Shown here in pieces: positions 40,994-48,276 of a stretch of DNA of 64,000 nucleotides. The stretch spans positions 1 through 64,000 of the forward strand of contig CALAFO010000003.1 of the NCBI GenBank assembly GCA_937892545.1, read 5' to 3'. Position 1 is the first letter of the stretch. Each line of letters starts with the position of its first letter. Made by a program: the position numbers and the translations under genes. Origin of the DNA: Scatosoma sp002474405 (lineage in GTDB: Bacteria > Bacillota > Clostridia > Christensenellales > Borkfalkiaceae). Under the pieces are notes generated by a model. The model was not told where the DNA came from, did no database searches, and saw nothing but the letters and a program-made list of their open reading frames with translations.

Positions 40994-40999
40994 TATAAT
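40994..40999 (+). promoter_or_regulatory. -10 element of XRE-B, six bases before its start codon
   Basis: TATAAT ends at 40999 and the ATG begins at 41006, leaving no room for a ribosome site; no convincing -35 is present. It implies a leaderless or nearly leaderless mRNA. Confidence 0.5.
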
Positions 41000-41005
41000 T
41001 AAATT

Positions 41006-41215
41006 ATGAAATTCGTAGAAAGATTCAACGAGATACTGAAAATCAGCGGGAAAAAGCAAACGGAAGTGGCGGCGGCGGTAAACGTTTCCAAACAATGTAT
41101 CAGCGATTATAAGAAAGGAAAAAGCGTTCCCTCGGTGGAAACTTTGTATCTTTTATGCCGCTTTCTCGATGTTTCGGCGGATTATCTGCTGGGGCTTTCC
41201 GAAGAGTATCGGTGA
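41006..41215 (+). CDS. XRE-family transcriptional regulator B (minimal)
   Basis: 69 residues, essentially only the Cro/C1 helix-turn-helix domain: HTH QTEVAAAVNVSKQCISDYKKG, then VPSVETLYLLCRFLDVSADYLLGLSEEY. It shares the SADYLLG end with regulator A but lacks its C-terminal region. No Shine-Dalgarno sequence. Divergent from zinc-ribbon copy B and ended by a strong terminator, repeating the layout of the first module. Confidence 0.9.
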   Translation: MKFVERFNEILKISGKKQTEVAAAVNVSKQCISDYKKGKSVPSVETLYLLCRFLDVSADYLLGLSEEYR

Positions 41216-41241
41216 ATTTATTTTTAGTATTGAATGGCTTT

Positions 41242-41277
41242 GGGGCGCGCCGATAAAATCGGCGCGCCCCTTTGTTT
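41242..41277 (+). terminator. Terminator after XRE-B
   Basis: Perfect 13-bp stem GGGGCGCGCCGAT/ATCGGCGCGCCCC with loop AAA, followed by TTTGTTTG. The core matches the terminator at 40447-40484. Confidence 0.9.
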
Positions 41278-41342
41278 GTAAATTATTTATCGTAAAAGAA
41301 ACCACCCCTTGATTTTCAGAAATTTTTTATCAAAAATATTCA

Positions 41343-41475
41343 GAAAACCAAAAATGGGCTTCGCCCCTCATCCGTCTGTTTCACAGACAGTTTCCCCCCA
41401 AGGGGAAGCCTTAGAATGTTGCCGAAGGAAATTTTGCTTGCTAAATTTTCCGCAGGCAAGAGGAAGGCTTTGTAA
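41343..41475 (-). repeat. Composite dispersed repeat, copy 5
   Basis: On the minus strand: an alpha-like part (CCTTCCTCTTGCCTGCGG then a GGAAAATTT/AAAATTTCC hairpin ending CGGCAA), then a beta part (GGCTTCCCCTTGGGGGG, stem GTCTGT-GAA-ACAGAC, GGATGAGGGGCG). It overlaps the 3' end of the MFS gene and supplies its last codons and stop. Confidence 0.75.
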
Positions 41476-42616
41476 GGCGGAACGTGAGCTCCACCATAGC
41501 GATCATCAGCGCGAAGAAAGCGAGAAGATACAGCGGCAGTACCTGAAAACCTACGGCTCTGCCGAGAACGCCGTACAGCGGCGGCACGAACGTTGAGCCG
41601 ACGTATGCGCTCGCCATCTGAATACCGATGATGGCGCCCGAATTTTCCGCGCCGAAATTGCCCGGCGTGGAATGTATGATGCACGGATAAACGGGCGCGC
41701 AGCCCAGCCCGATGACAACGAAACCCGCAATCGCCGCGGCTTCGCCTCTGACGGGCAGCAACAGAAAGACGATTCCGCACGTTAAAATGCCCGTGCCGAG
41801 TTCGATCATCCGTTTGTCGCCAAGTCTGCCCGTAACGAAACCCGATATAAACCGCCCGACGGTGATGCCGATATAAAAAAGCGAAGCAAAAAACGCGGCG
41901 TGCTCCGCCGATACCCCTTTCGCCTGCACGAAATACGTGCTTGCCCATTGCATTGCCGTGGCTTCCGCCGCGCAGTACGCGAAAAATCCCACAAGAAGAA
42001 AGGGCACGCCTTTGATTTTCAGGGCGCCGCCGAGTCCTAAACTCTTCTGCTTTTGCGCCGCCTTTTTGTTTTCGTTTCCCCGCCACACGGGCAACGTGGC
42101 AAGCAGCAGCACCGCAATGCAAAGCTGCAAACCGCCCACGATTCGGTAGCCCGTATTCCACACCGATTTTTCAAGCGCGTAACCCATAATGAACGGACTG
42201 ACGATGGTGCCAACGCCCCAGAAACAGTGCAGCCAGCTCATGTGCTTCGCCTTGTAATGCAGCGCGACGTAGTTGTTCAAAGCCGCGTCGATTGCTCCGG
42301 CGCCCAACCCGTACGGAACGGCGAACGCAAGCAAATGCCGGAATTTTTTCGAAAACGAGAAGCCGAACAGCGCCAGCACCGTTAAAAATACGCTGGAAAC
42401 CGTTACGACGCGGGTGCCCCACGCGCGCGTGAGTTTATCGGAAAACAGGCTGGAAACGATGGTGCCGCCCGAAATTACCATGGAAACGAAACCCATATAC
42501 GAAACGGGAACATTCAGCTCGACGTGCATGACGGGCCAGCCCGCGCCCAGCAGCGAATCGGGCAAGCCGAGCGAAACGAACGCGATATAAATTAACGCGA
42601 GTACGAACGAATACAT
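41441..42616 (-). CDS. Major facilitator superfamily transporter
   Basis: 391 residues with 12 predicted helices and the central loop (about residues 185-205, KKAAQKQKS) dividing two halves; resembles the FucP/BypA-like sugar permease group. Motif A-like segments SDKLTRAWGTR near residue 59 and TGRLGDKRMIE near residue 265 are visible. The last residues (PSSCLRKI) and the stop are inside a dispersed repeat, so the native end may have been replaced. Substrate unknown. Confidence 0.85.
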   Translation of the reverse strand: MYSFVLALIYIAFVSLGLPDSLLGAGWPVMHVELNVPVSYMGFVSMVISGGTIVSSLFSDKLTRAWGTRVVTVSSVFLTVLALFGFSFSKKFRHLLAFAVPYGLGAGAIDAALNNYVALHYKAKHMSWLHCFWGVGTIVSPFIMGYALEKSVWNTGYRIVGGLQLCIAVLLLATLPVWRGNENKKAAQKQKSLGLGGALKIKGVPFLLVGFFAYCAAEATAMQWASTYFVQAKGVSAEHAAFFASLFYIGITVGRFISGFVTGRLGDKRMIELGTGILTCGIVFLLLPVRGEAAAIAGFVVIGLGCAPVYPCIIHSTPGNFGAENSGAIIGIQMASAYVGSTFVPPLYGVLGRAVGFQVLPLYLLAFFALMIAMVELTFRLTKPSSCLRKI

Positions 42617-42639
42617 TACTTTTGACCTTTGTTTTTATG

Positions 42640-42676
42640 AAAAAAATCGGGGCGTTCCGGTATCGTCGGAACGCCC
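42640..42676 (-). terminator. Terminator of the ribosomal protein operon
   Basis: Perfect 10-bp stem GGGCGTTCCG/CGGAACGCCC followed on the minus strand by CGATTTTTTTC, 25 bp past the rplL stop. Confidence 0.9.
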
Positions 42677-42700
42677 TTCGGATTCTGTGCTGTAAAAAGC

Positions 42701-43072
42701 TTACTTGAGTTCAGCCGTAGCGCCGTTCTCTTTGAGCTTCGCAACCAACGCTTCCGCATCGGCTTTCGGAGCGTTTTCTTTGATTACGCCCATAGCTTCA
42801 ACCGCTTTCTTCGCGTCCGCAAGGCCGAGGCCCGTAGCTTCGCGAACAACTTTGATGATCGCGATTTTGTTAGGTCCGATGTCCTTAAGAACAACGTCGA
42901 ATTCCGTCTTTTCTTCGGCAGCGGGAGCAGCTTCCGCAGCGCCGGCAGCACCGGCAGCCGCAACGGGAGCGGCAGCGCTTACGCCGAATTCAGCCTCAAG
43001 GGCTTTAACAAGCTCGTTCAGTTCAAGAACGGTCATACCTTTTACTTCTTCAATAAGTTTCTGTACATCCAT
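42701..43072 (-). CDS. rplL: 50S ribosomal protein L7/L12
   Basis: 123 residues; multimeric stalk protein that recruits translation factors. N-terminal dimerisation helices (LIEEVKGMTVLELNELVKALE), Ala-rich hinge (about residues 35-55) and C-terminal domain starting EKTEFDVVLKDIGPNKIAIIK. GGAGG precedes the ATG. Last gene of the operon. Confidence 0.98.
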   Translation of the reverse strand: MDVQKLIEEVKGMTVLELNELVKALEAEFGVSAAAPVAAAGAAGAAEAAPAAEEKTEFDVVLKDIGPNKIAIIKVVREATGLGLADAKKAVEAMGVIKENAPKADAEALVAKLKENGATAELK

Positions 43073-43197
43073 GGTAGTTTGATTCCTCCGTTTAAAATTA
43101 TGATTTTTTTCGTAACGCGATTGTTTTTATACGGCGCGCCCTGCCGTAACTTCTTTCGGTACTTCGTACCCTTTTTGCGCGTCTTTCGCGCGACGGT

Positions 43198-43698
43198 TTA
43201 CGCCTCTTTCGCTTTTGCGATGGAATCGAGTACGTAAACGAATTTGGAAATGGACGACTGCAGGCAGCCGAGCATCTTCGCGATGAGCACTTCCTTGGAA
43301 GGGATTGCGGAAAGCGCCTTTACTTCCTCTTTACCGAGATAACGGTTGTCAAGGTAAGCGGCTTTCGCGGCGATCTTATCCGTTAGAGCGGGATTTTCCT
43401 TAACGGCTTTGGCGAAAATAGAGGCGCCGCTGGTTTCGTCGGCGCAGAACACCGTTGCCGTGGTGCCGTTTAAATCGTTATCGAAATCGGTTACGCCGAG
43501 TTCGTTGAACGCCTTTCTGACAAGCGTGTTTTTATACACCTTGTATTCGCAGTTCGCCGCTTTGAATTTGTTTCTGAGCGCCGTAACTTCGAGAACGGTG
43601 AGCTTGTTGTAATCGGCAAGAACAACCGATTTGCTGGCGTTGATCTTTTCCTTGATTTCTTCAACGATTTGCTTCTTTCCTTCGATATTCTTCGACAT
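43198..43698 (-). CDS. rplJ: 50S ribosomal protein L10
   Basis: 166 residues; stalk base that binds L12 dimers and 23S rRNA. Starts KKQIVEEIKEKINASKSVVLADYNKLTV; the C-terminal helix that binds L12 is present. AAGGAGG precedes the ATG. Preceded by a leader with its own promoter and attenuator, the usual site of L10 autoregulation. Confidence 0.97.
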   Translation of the reverse strand: MSKNIEGKKQIVEEIKEKINASKSVVLADYNKLTVLEVTALRNKFKAANCEYKVYKNTLVRKAFNELGVTDFDNDLNGTTATVFCADETSGASIFAKAVKENPALTDKIAAKAAYLDNRYLGKEEVKALSAIPSKEVLIAKMLGCLQSSISKFVYVLDSIAKAKEA

Positions 43699-43885
43699 TG
43701 TTTTACCTCCTTGTGATTTTTTACTGCCGGACGTTGAAAAACGCGCTGCGGCAAAAAAAACCGCCCCGCGCCGTACAGTCGGCGCAAGGCAGGCGAAAAT
43801 TCTCTTCGTCTTATCTCAGCGCCTGAGCGAGCGGAAACAAATTCCATTAAACCTTGCGGTGCTTGCCTTCTTCGGCTTTTCAACG
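43699..43885 (-). ncRNA. Ribosomal L10 leader with attenuator
   Basis: The ~187-nt leader between the promoter at 43892-43920 and rplJ ends in an imperfect GC-rich hairpin (43761-43795; GCGCCG/CGGCGC core) followed on the minus strand by eight T. Upstream, the segment with GCACCGCAAGGTTTAATGG is compatible with an L10-binding fold. Position is the known site of the L10 leader; the detailed consensus fold was not checked by computation. Confidence 0.65.
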
Positions 43886-43891
43886 ATATTT

Positions 43892-43920
43892 ATTGTACCA
43901 TTCCCGCGGAATTTCGTCAA
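43892..43920 (-). promoter_or_regulatory. Internal promoter for rplJ-rplL
   Basis: Minus strand TTGACG (43915-43920), 17 bp, TACAAT (43892-43897). It sits inside an inverted repeat (ATTCCCGCG/CGCGGGAAT) which may serve as the end of the upstream rplA transcript. Confidence 0.7.
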
Positions 43921-43966
43921 GCGTTTTTCGCGGGAATCGCACAATTTTTTTCAGATGTTTTTTACG

Positions 43967-44653
43967 TTACGCTTTCGCGGTAACTTTTACGCCGGGTCCC
44001 ATCGTGGAAGCGAGCACTGCGCTCTTCACGTACGTACCCTTTGCGCTGGCGGGTTTCGCCTTGATGATCGCGTCCATAAGCGCGGTGAAGTTTTCGGTGA
44101 GCTTTTCTTTGCCGAAGCTCTTCTTGCCGATGGGGCAGTGAATGATAGCCGTCTTATCGAGACGATATTCCACTTTACCTGCTTTCACTTCTTTAATCGC
44201 TTTTTCCACGTCCATCGTAACGGTACCGGACTTGGGGTTAGGCATCAAGCCTTTAGGACCGAGCACACGACCGATTCTACCAACCATACCCATCATATCG
44301 GGGGTGGTGATCATTACGTCGAAATCGAACCAGTTTTCGTTCTGGATTTTCGCGATGAGCTCTTCCGCGCCGACGTAATCCGCGCCCGCAGCCGCAGCCG
44401 CGTCCGCTTTCGCGCCTTTCGCGATAACGAGCACTTTCTTCGTTTTGCCGGTGCCGTGGGGAAGAACGAGCACGCCGCGAACCTGCTGATCCGCCTGACG
44501 GGGATCTACGCCGAGACGAACGTGAAGTTCGATGGTTTCATCGAATTTCGCTTTCGCGGTGTCAAGCACGATGCCCATAGCTTCGGAAGCTTCGTAGGTT
44601 TTGGTAAGATCAAACGCTTTTACGCTGTCAGAATAATTTTTTCCGTGTTTCAT
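43967..44653 (-). CDS. rplA: 50S ribosomal protein L1
   Basis: 228 residues; L1 stalk protein binding 23S rRNA. Motifs FDETIELHVRLGVDPRQADQQVRG and the signature MGMVGRIGRVLGPKGLMPNPK are present. AAGGAG precedes the ATG, 15 bp after rplK. Confidence 0.98.
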   Translation of the reverse strand: MKHGKNYSDSVKAFDLTKTYEASEAMGIVLDTAKAKFDETIELHVRLGVDPRQADQQVRGVLVLPHGTGKTKKVLVIAKGAKADAAAAAGADYVGAEELIAKIQNENWFDFDVMITTPDMMGMVGRIGRVLGPKGLMPNPKSGTVTMDVEKAIKEVKAGKVEYRLDKTAIIHCPIGKKSFGKEKLTENFTALMDAIIKAKPASAKGTYVKSAVLASTMGPGVKVTAKA

Positions 44654-44668
44654 AATTGCCGTTCTCCT

Positions 44669-45094
44669 TTATTCCTCAACCGTTACGCCCATGCTGCGCG
44701 CGGTACCCGCCACCATGCTCATCGCGCTTTCAAGCGACGTGCAGTTTAAATCGGGCATCTTCATTTTTGCGATTTCTTCCACCTGCGCTTTGGTGAGCCT
44801 GCCCACTTTTACGCTGTTGGGTTTCGCGCTTGCCGTTTCCAGACCCAGCGCCTTCTTGATAAGAACGGGTGCGGGCGGAGTTTTCAGGATGAACGTGAAC
44901 GAACGATCCTGATAAATCGTAACGACGACGGGAATGATCAACCCCGCTTTATCGGCGGTCTGAGCGTTGAATTCCTTCGTGAATCCGGGCAGGTTGATAC
45001 CGAAGGGACCAAGGGTGGAACCTACGGGGGGAGCCGGAGTTGCTTTCCCTGCGGGAAGCTGTAATTTTACAACCGCAGTGATTTTCTTTGCCAT
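44669..45094 (-). CDS. rplK: 50S ribosomal protein L11
   Basis: 141 residues; GTPase-centre protein needed for Rel activation by uncharged tRNA. KLQLPAGKATPAPPVGSTLG near residue 10 and the C-terminal rRNA-binding domain ending with SMVAGTARSMGVTVE are canonical. GGAGG precedes the ATG. Confidence 0.98.
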   Translation of the reverse strand: MAKKITAVVKLQLPAGKATPAPPVGSTLGPFGINLPGFTKEFNAQTADKAGLIIPVVVTIYQDRSFTFILKTPPAPVLIKKALGLETASAKPNSVKVGRLTKAQVEEIAKMKMPDLNCTSLESAMSMVAGTARSMGVTVEE

Positions 45095-45208
45095 AACTGT
45101 ATCCTCCTACGTGGTGATAACAAGGCGGGCTTGAGATTTTTTATCCGCCTTTCCCACTGATTTGACATAATTGAATAGTTGCGCGCGCTTTTTCCGCGAA
45201 GAAAAAGA

Positions 45209-45796
45209 TTACTTGTTCTCTTCGCCGTTTTCTTCCGTTTCCTCGTATTCGGGAGTTTCGGGAATGGGCGCGTCGATGCGCTTGATCTGAATATATTCCA
45301 CCTCGACGTCGGTATCGCGGTTGAACATCTTCGTGGTAACTTTCGCTTTCTGCGTGGCATCGGAAAGTTCTTTGATGGTGCCGATGAAGCCCTTAAGCGG
45401 ACCTTCTTCGATGGAAACGGAATCGCCCACTTTGAAATCGGCGTCCGATACGAACTCTTCGAGGCGCATTTTGCGCACTTCTTCCGCTTTCATGGGAATG
45501 GGGCGCCCCTGCGGGCCGCAGAACCCCGTAACGCCGCGCGTGCTGGTTACGTAGTACCAGATCTGGTTGGTGTAAATCATTTTGATGAACACATAGCAGG
45601 GCAGAAGCTTGCGCTCCACCACTTTACGCTTGCCGTTCTTCTCCTCGATTACCTGCTCCATGGGAATTTTAAGATCGGTGATGTAATCGCCGAGGTTGTT
45701 GTTCTCGATGAGCTTTTCCAAAGAGTCCTTCACCATCGCTTCGTAGCCCGAATACGTGTGAAGAATATACCATTTAGGTTGTTCCTGCATCTCCAT
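45209..45796 (-). CDS. nusG: Transcription termination/antitermination protein NusG
   Basis: 195 residues. NGN domain starting WYILHTYSGYEAMV, with the NQIWYYVTSTRGVTGFCG segment near residue 77, and a KOW domain (GDSVSIEEGPLKGFIGTI) near residue 123, followed by an acidic tail rich in Glu. The start at 45796 follows AAGGAG. Order secE-nusG-rplK is conserved. Confidence 0.97.
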   Translation of the reverse strand: MEMQEQPKWYILHTYSGYEAMVKDSLEKLIENNNLGDYITDLKIPMEQVIEEKNGKRKVVERKLLPCYVFIKMIYTNQIWYYVTSTRGVTGFCGPQGRPIPMKAEEVRKMRLEEFVSDADFKVGDSVSIEEGPLKGFIGTIKELSDATQKAKVTTKMFNRDTDVEVEYIQIKRIDAPIPETPEYEETEENGEENK

Positions 45797-45808
45797 ACCG
45801 GGTACTCC

Positions 45809-46036
45809 TTACTTACGAACGAGAAGTTTTAAAAGTAAATTGAGAAGAGCGTCTACGCCCGTAGTAACCGCGAGAAACGCGAATACGATCACCATTACCA
45901 CGCCCGTGGTTTTTACAACGGTGGAAAATTTGGGCCAGGTTACCCTCTTCAGTTCGGAAAATACCTCTTTGAACTTCGCGCCGACGCGACGGAAGAAACC
46001 GGGTTTTTTCGCTTTTGCTTTGTTTGCGTTTGCCAT
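45809..46036 (-). CDS. secE: Preprotein translocase subunit SecE
   Basis: 75 residues; single-helix clamp of the SecY channel. A basic amphipathic start, then EVFSELKRVTWPKFSTVVKTT (family signature) and one hydrophobic helix to residue ~65. The ATG at 46036 has AGAGG upstream; the frame extends 28 codons further without a ribosome site. Between rpmG and nusG, as expected. Confidence 0.95.
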   Translation of the reverse strand: MANANKAKAKKPGFFRRVGAKFKEVFSELKRVTWPKFSTVVKTTGVVMVIVFAFLAVTTGVDALLNLLLKLLVRK

Positions 46037-46179
46037 AACGTACCTCTGTATTGCGGGCGCCTGCCGTTTTTTCGCGTATTTCACGCGACGGGAACGCCTG
46101 TATAGTAGTATTTCCGCCAAAACATCCCGCCGCGACTTATACGGCGGCAGAGAAAAGCGGAAAGGCGAAGCGCACCGGC

Positions 46180-46344
46180 TTATTTCGCTTCTTTATGCTC
46201 GGTGTGTTTCTTGCAGAACGGGCAGTATTTGTTCAGAGTCAATCTGTCGGGATCGTTCTTCTTATTCTTAATACTGTCGTAATTTCTGTGTTTGCATTCC
46301 GTGCATTCAAACGTGATTTTGGCTCTTGCCGTTTTGGTTGCCAT
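46180..46344 (-). CDS. rpmG: 50S ribosomal protein L33
   Basis: 54 residues, too short for routine length cut-offs. The zinc-binding form: ITFECTECKHRNY and LNKYCPFCKKHTEHKEAK give two CxxC pairs. GGAG lies upstream of the ATG. It opens the operon rpmG-secE-nusG-rplKAJL. Confidence 0.96.
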   Translation of the reverse strand: MATKTARAKITFECTECKHRNYDSIKNKKNDPDRLTLNKYCPFCKKHTEHKEAK

Positions 46345-46395
46345 ATCGAAACTCCATACAAAAAAATTACACCCTCTCTCAAGGTGCGCAAATAC

Positions 46396-46424
46396 ATTTT
46401 AGCATATTAAAGACGGCTTGTCAA
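46396..46424 (-). promoter_or_regulatory. Promoter of the rpmG-secE-nusG-rpl operon
   Basis: Minus strand TTGACA (46419-46424), 17 bp, TAAAAT (46396-46401), about 50 bp before rpmG. Confidence 0.8.
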
Positions 46425-46548
46425 CTCTTTTTCGCGTCATTTTCCCGAAATAACGAAAATTTTTTCGACGATACGGCGGAAAAGAAACTTTATTTTAACA
46501 GACCGTCCGATACGCAAGCCGTTTCGTCTTTCCCCGGAAAACGGCAAC

Positions 46549-46570
46549 GCCTTCTCCCGCGGGAGAAGGC
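46549..46570 (-). terminator. Hairpin after fprA
   Basis: Perfect 11-bp palindromic stem GCCTTCTCCCG/CGGGAGAAGGC, 22 bp past the fprA stop. The following T-tract is short (CCGTTTTCC), so termination strength is uncertain. Confidence 0.6.
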
Positions 46571-46591
46571 TTGTTCCGTCGCTTTATTTTT

Positions 46592-47746
46592 TTACTTCAT
46601 AAGCGCTTCGGCAAGCGCCGACAGCTGCGCTTCGCTTTCCGCGTTCATCGCCGAACGGACGGTTACCGTCGGCTGAGCAAACGTGATTTCTTTCGAATTT
46701 TCAAGCATCTGCTTTATCGTTTTCGCCGCCACGGGCGCCCACGAACCGTTTTCGATGACGCCCACCGTGCGCCGGCGGAAATTCCGCTCGGTAAGGTGTT
46801 CGACGAACGTGCGCATAAACGGGAACACGTCGCCGTTATACGTGGGCGAAGCCAGCACGATTTTCGTGTAGCGGAACGCGTCCGCCACCGCTTCCGCCAT
46901 ATCGTCCCGCGCGAGATCGGTAAGTTTCACCGCGGGGCAGCCCAGCCCGCGCAGTTTTTCCGCAAGCGTTTCCGCCGCCTTTTTCGTATTGCCGTACACG
47001 GACGTATACGCCACGAGAACGCCTTCCGTTTCCGCCGCGTACGACGACCACGTATCGTAAAGACCGAGATAGTAACCGAGGTTTTCCGTAAGGACAGGAC
47101 CGTGCAGCGGGCAGATCGTGCGGATATCGAGCGCGGCTGCCTTTTTTAAAAGCGCCTGCACCTGCGCGCCGTATTTGCCGACGATGCCTATGTAATAGCG
47201 ACGCGCTTCGTCCGCCCATGCTTCGTCGGAATCGAGCGCGCCGAACTTGCCGAAACCGTCGGCGGAAAACAGGATTTTATCTTTATCTTCGTACGTTACG
47301 ATGACTTCGGGCCAGTGCACCATGGGCGCGGCGACGAAATGCAGCGTACGCGCGCCGAGCGCAAGCGTATCGCCCTCGCCCACGACCAGCCGGCGATCTT
47401 CGTACTGCGTGCCGAAAAACTGCCCCATCATGGCAAACGCCTTCGCCGAAGCGACGATTTGCGCGTTTGGATAAGTTTCCATGAATACGGCGACGTTGGC
47501 GGAGTGATCGGGCTCCATGTGCTGCACGACGAGGTAATCGGGCTGTCTGCCGCCCAGAACGCGTTGCAGATTTTCCAGCCATTCGCCCGCGAAATGCGCG
47601 TCCACCGTATCCATCACGGCGATTTTTTCGTCTTTGACGACGTAGGAATTATAGCTCATGCCGTGCGGCACTTTGTACTGACCTTCGAATAAATCTACCC
47701 GATGATCGTTCACGCCCACGTATTCGATTTCGTCCGCGATAAACAT
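46592..47746 (-). CDS. fprA: A-type flavoprotein FprA (oxygen/NO reductase)
   Basis: 384 residues. The N-terminal metallo-beta-lactamase-type diiron domain has HMEPDH (ligands at His76, Glu78, Asp80, His81) and CPLHGP; the C-terminal flavodoxin domain begins VLVAYTSVYGNTKKAAETL. Such proteins reduce O2 or NO in anaerobes with electrons from rubredoxin-type partners. GGAGGG precedes the ATG at 47746. It lies 17 bp after desulfoferrodoxin and shares its PerR-type promoter. Confidence 0.93.
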   Translation of the reverse strand: MFIADEIEYVGVNDHRVDLFEGQYKVPHGMSYNSYVVKDEKIAVMDTVDAHFAGEWLENLQRVLGGRQPDYLVVQHMEPDHSANVAVFMETYPNAQIVASAKAFAMMGQFFGTQYEDRRLVVGEGDTLALGARTLHFVAAPMVHWPEVIVTYEDKDKILFSADGFGKFGALDSDEAWADEARRYYIGIVGKYGAQVQALLKKAAALDIRTICPLHGPVLTENLGYYLGLYDTWSSYAAETEGVLVAYTSVYGNTKKAAETLAEKLRGLGCPAVKLTDLARDDMAEAVADAFRYTKIVLASPTYNGDVFPFMRTFVEHLTERNFRRRTVGVIENGSWAPVAAKTIKQMLENSKEITFAQPTVTVRSAMNAESEAQLSALAEALMK

Positions 47747-47763
47747 TTCCGCTGCCCTCCGTT

Positions 47764-48138
47764 TCAGTTCTTCCACAAGCCGTGAAGGTTGCAGTATGCG
47801 TATGCCGCTTCCACCTCGTCGCCTTCGGAAAGCGCGAACGTTACTTCGGGCTTTTCGCCGGGCGCAAGGCGCTTGCGCTGGTTGCCCTGCTTCGTCTGCA
47901 GCGAAATCCATTCGATATAGTGCTTTTCTTCCATCGGGTGCGTTACGCTGCCCACGGAAACGGTTACGAGATTGCCGTTTTTCTGTACCACGGGTACGTG
48001 CTTTTCTTTCGCCGCGTCGGTTACGCCCGCTTCCAGCCGCTGCATTTTTTCGCCGCAGCAGGTTACGGGCGCGCCGCTTTCTTTTACGAACGCCACGATG
48101 TTTCCGCAATGTTTGCAAATATAAAATTTCTGTTCCAT
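47764..48138 (-). CDS. dfx: Desulfoferrodoxin (superoxide reductase)
   Basis: 124 residues. N-terminal desulforedoxin iron site CKHCGNI...TCCGEKM (four Cys) and C-terminal catalytic centre with HPMEEKHYIEWI and AYCNLHGLW (His/Cys ligands). Reduces superoxide to peroxide. First gene of a two-gene unit with fprA, both typical oxygen-defence genes of clostridia. Confidence 0.96.
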   Translation of the reverse strand: MEQKFYICKHCGNIVAFVKESGAPVTCCGEKMQRLEAGVTDAAKEKHVPVVQKNGNLVTVSVGSVTHPMEEKHYIEWISLQTKQGNQRKRLAPGEKPEVTFALSEGDEVEAAYAYCNLHGLWKN

Positions 48139-48202
48139 TTTTTCTTATCCTCGCTTGTAATTTTTCATCTTTGAGAAACGCTTTCCGTTTGTCGCATTTC
48201 TT

Positions 48203-48217
48203 TTAGAATTATTCTAA
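48203..48217. promoter_or_regulatory. PerR/Fur-type box in the dfx promoter
   Basis: TTAGAAT-T-ATTCTAA, a perfect 7-1-7 palindrome of the Per-box shape (consensus TTATAAT-n-ATTATAA, two symmetric substitutions). It covers the -10 hexamer of dfx. A repressor here would block dfx-fprA until peroxide is present. No perR gene is in the window. Confidence 0.75.
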
Positions 48218-48239
48218 TTCAAAATTTGAAATTTGTCAA
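48211..48239 (-). promoter_or_regulatory. dfx-fprA promoter
   Basis: Minus strand TTGACA (48234-48239), 17 bp, TAGAAT (48211-48216), overlapping the PerR-type palindrome. The leader is about 65 nt. Confidence 0.75.
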
Positions 48240-48276
48240 GCGAAACGAAGAGAAAAAACGAAAATTTTCGGTGAAA

